Below, in pieces: positions 5,982-6,672 of a DNA stretch of 6,672 nucleotides. This stretch comes from Anaerolineae bacterium (GTDB taxonomy: Bacteria > Chloroflexota > Anaerolineae > Anaerolineales > Villigracilaceae), in the NCBI GenBank assembly GCA_003524705.1, contig DQGV01000162.1, forward strand, positions 1 through 6,672, in the 5' to 3' direction. Made by a program: the position numbers and the translations under genes. The notes beneath the pieces were generated by a model. It saw only the letters and a program-made list of their open reading frames with translations, made no database searches and was not told where the DNA came from. Position 1 is the first letter of the stretch. Each line of letters opens with the position of its first letter.

Positions 5982-5988
5982 TTTTCCG

Positions 5989-6657
5989 ATGAAAACTGGA
6001 CAAGGCAAAGTAGCAGAAATTTTATTAGATGGTTCATTGCGGATTGAATGCTCATCAGATTTAATTCCATCTCCCGGACAATATCTGCACGCTCACAAAC
6101 CCGCCTCTGACGCACCTCTGCCTGTTTCACTTTTCAGCATGGATTCAACCCCAAACGGATTCCGCTCCGCGCCGATTGTAGTTAATTGGCAACCCGGTGA
6201 CTTAATTAACTTGCGCGGTCCCATCGGCAATGGATTTCACATCCCAAATTCTGCAAAAAAGATTGCATTAATTGCATTGGATGAATCCATTGCCCGTTTA
6301 TACGGATTAATTTCATTGTCACTCAAACAAAATAGGGAAGTAGTGTTGGTTTGTAATTCAGCGTCACAAGATTTACCCGAAGCCGTTGAAGTGCAACCAC
6401 TTCAATCAATGAGTGAAATTTTGAAATGGGCAGACTATGCCGCCTTTGATGTTCGACGCGAGAATTTGAGTCAATTGAAAGAAATGTTGAAGGAACAGAA
6501 TCAACTTCCCCTTAAGAATGAAGCGCAGATTTTAATCCACACCTCTATGCCCTGCGGCGGAATCGCAGAATGTGGCGTGTGTGCGTTAACTTTGAGTCAT
6601 GAATGGAAAATGATTTGTAAAGAGGGTCCGGTATTTAATCTGAAAGATGTTTTATAA
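5989..6657 (+). CDS. pyrK: PyrK-like dihydroorotate dehydrogenase electron-transfer protein, divergent
   Basis: PyrK is the FAD and [2Fe-2S] subunit that passes electrons from dihydroorotate dehydrogenase B (PyrD) to NAD in pyrimidine synthesis. The 222-residue protein opens with a reductase-like beta barrel including PGQYLH (29-34) and the conserved RGPIGNGF (76-83). The C-terminus has Cys189, Cys195, Cys198 and Cys210 in MPCGGIAECGVC...MICKEGPVF, matching the PyrK Fe-S domain and its terminal DGPVF-like motif. Spacing of the first two cysteines is x5 rather than the usual x4. Two parts are degenerate: the FAD-binding RPxS reads LPVS (44-47), and the glycine-rich NAD motif is replaced by IALIALDESIARLYGL (92-107). 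It is also shorter than most PyrK. The ATG at 5989 starts where the family's first strand does; an in-frame TTG at 5953 coincides with the -35 hexamer and is rejected. pyrD may follow beyond the edge. The Fe-S family is secure; NAD-linked function is doubtful. Confidence 0.75.
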   Translation: MKTGQGKVAEILLDGSLRIECSSDLIPSPGQYLHAHKPASDAPLPVSLFSMDSTPNGFRSAPIVVNWQPGDLINLRGPIGNGFHIPNSAKKIALIALDESIARLYGLISLSLKQNREVVLVCNSASQDLPEAVEVQPLQSMSEILKWADYAAFDVRRENLSQLKEMLKEQNQLPLKNEAQILIHTSMPCGGIAECGVCALTLSHEWKMICKEGPVFNLKDVL

Positions 6658-6661
6658 AACG

Positions 6662-6672
6662 GTCTATCGTCT
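6662..6672. repeat. Possible start of a second heptanucleotide repeat (GTCTATC type), cut by the window edge
   Basis: GTCTATC (6662-6668) is followed by GTCT (6669-6672), the first four bases of another unit. It begins four bases after the PyrK-like stop codon, a setting like that of the GCTAATN repeat. Only about 1.6 units are visible, so this is tentative. Confidence 0.25.

Noticed and set aside
1..6672. CRISPR arrays, tRNA or rRNA genes, transposases, toxin-antitoxin or phage-defence genes
   Set aside because: I read both strands and saw no regularly spaced long repeats, cloverleaf-type sequence, terminal inverted repeats or matching protein motifs.

Overview
The window is a compact, moderately AT-rich bacterial chromosome segment with seven protein genes, short gaps, and no RNA gene, insertion sequence or CRISPR array. 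Protein character and gene style point to Chloroflexota, probably Anaerolineae. The signs are a four-domain ribosomal S1 protein, an M19 dipeptidase with the GPAWVGTRYCGG variant of the central motif, a small four-helix membrane protein of a type I associate with that class, a chelatase ATPase of the Cys-motif type, and a short PyrK-like Fe-S protein. The assignment is inference from protein resemblance only.

Layout, left to right. Bases 1-1014 (minus) are the N-terminal 338 codons of an AAA+ Mg/cobalt chelatase ATPase; its 3' end lies outside the window. A 178-base divergent intergenic region carries a promoter for the chelatase and a near-consensus promoter for the S1 gene (1193-2404, GTG start). 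The S1 gene ends in a rho-independent terminator whose T-run stops five bases before the start codon of the M19 dipeptidase (2452-3537). A 155-residue membrane protein of unknown function (3571-4038) follows after a 33-base gap made almost entirely of a tandem heptanucleotide repeat. Next is a metallo-beta-lactamase-fold hydrolase (4099-4854) with deviating arginine codon use. A perfect 11-bp hairpin with A/T runs on both sides closes this plus-strand group and also the convergent minus-strand SPFH/prohibitin-type membrane protein (4901-5914). A 74-base divergent region then separates the SPFH gene from a PyrK-like iron-sulfur protein (5989-6657).

The genes do not form one pathway. The S1 gene looks monocistronic. 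The dipeptidase, membrane protein and MBL gene may share a transcript, because they are collinear and no terminator is visible between them. The PyrK-like gene ends 15 bases before the window edge and may continue into a pyrimidine gene such as pyrD, which cannot be seen here.

The most interesting points are these. Three genes have clear Shine-Dalgarno leaders and four have none; two of those four (4099 and 5989) have -10-like hexamers spaced for leaderless transcripts. The dipeptidase start abuts a terminator. The PyrK-like protein keeps its Fe-S cysteines but has lost the usual FAD-arginine and NAD-glycine motifs. STRR-like heptanucleotide repeats are present. I do not see evidence of a new defence or mobile system; most of the window is housekeeping.
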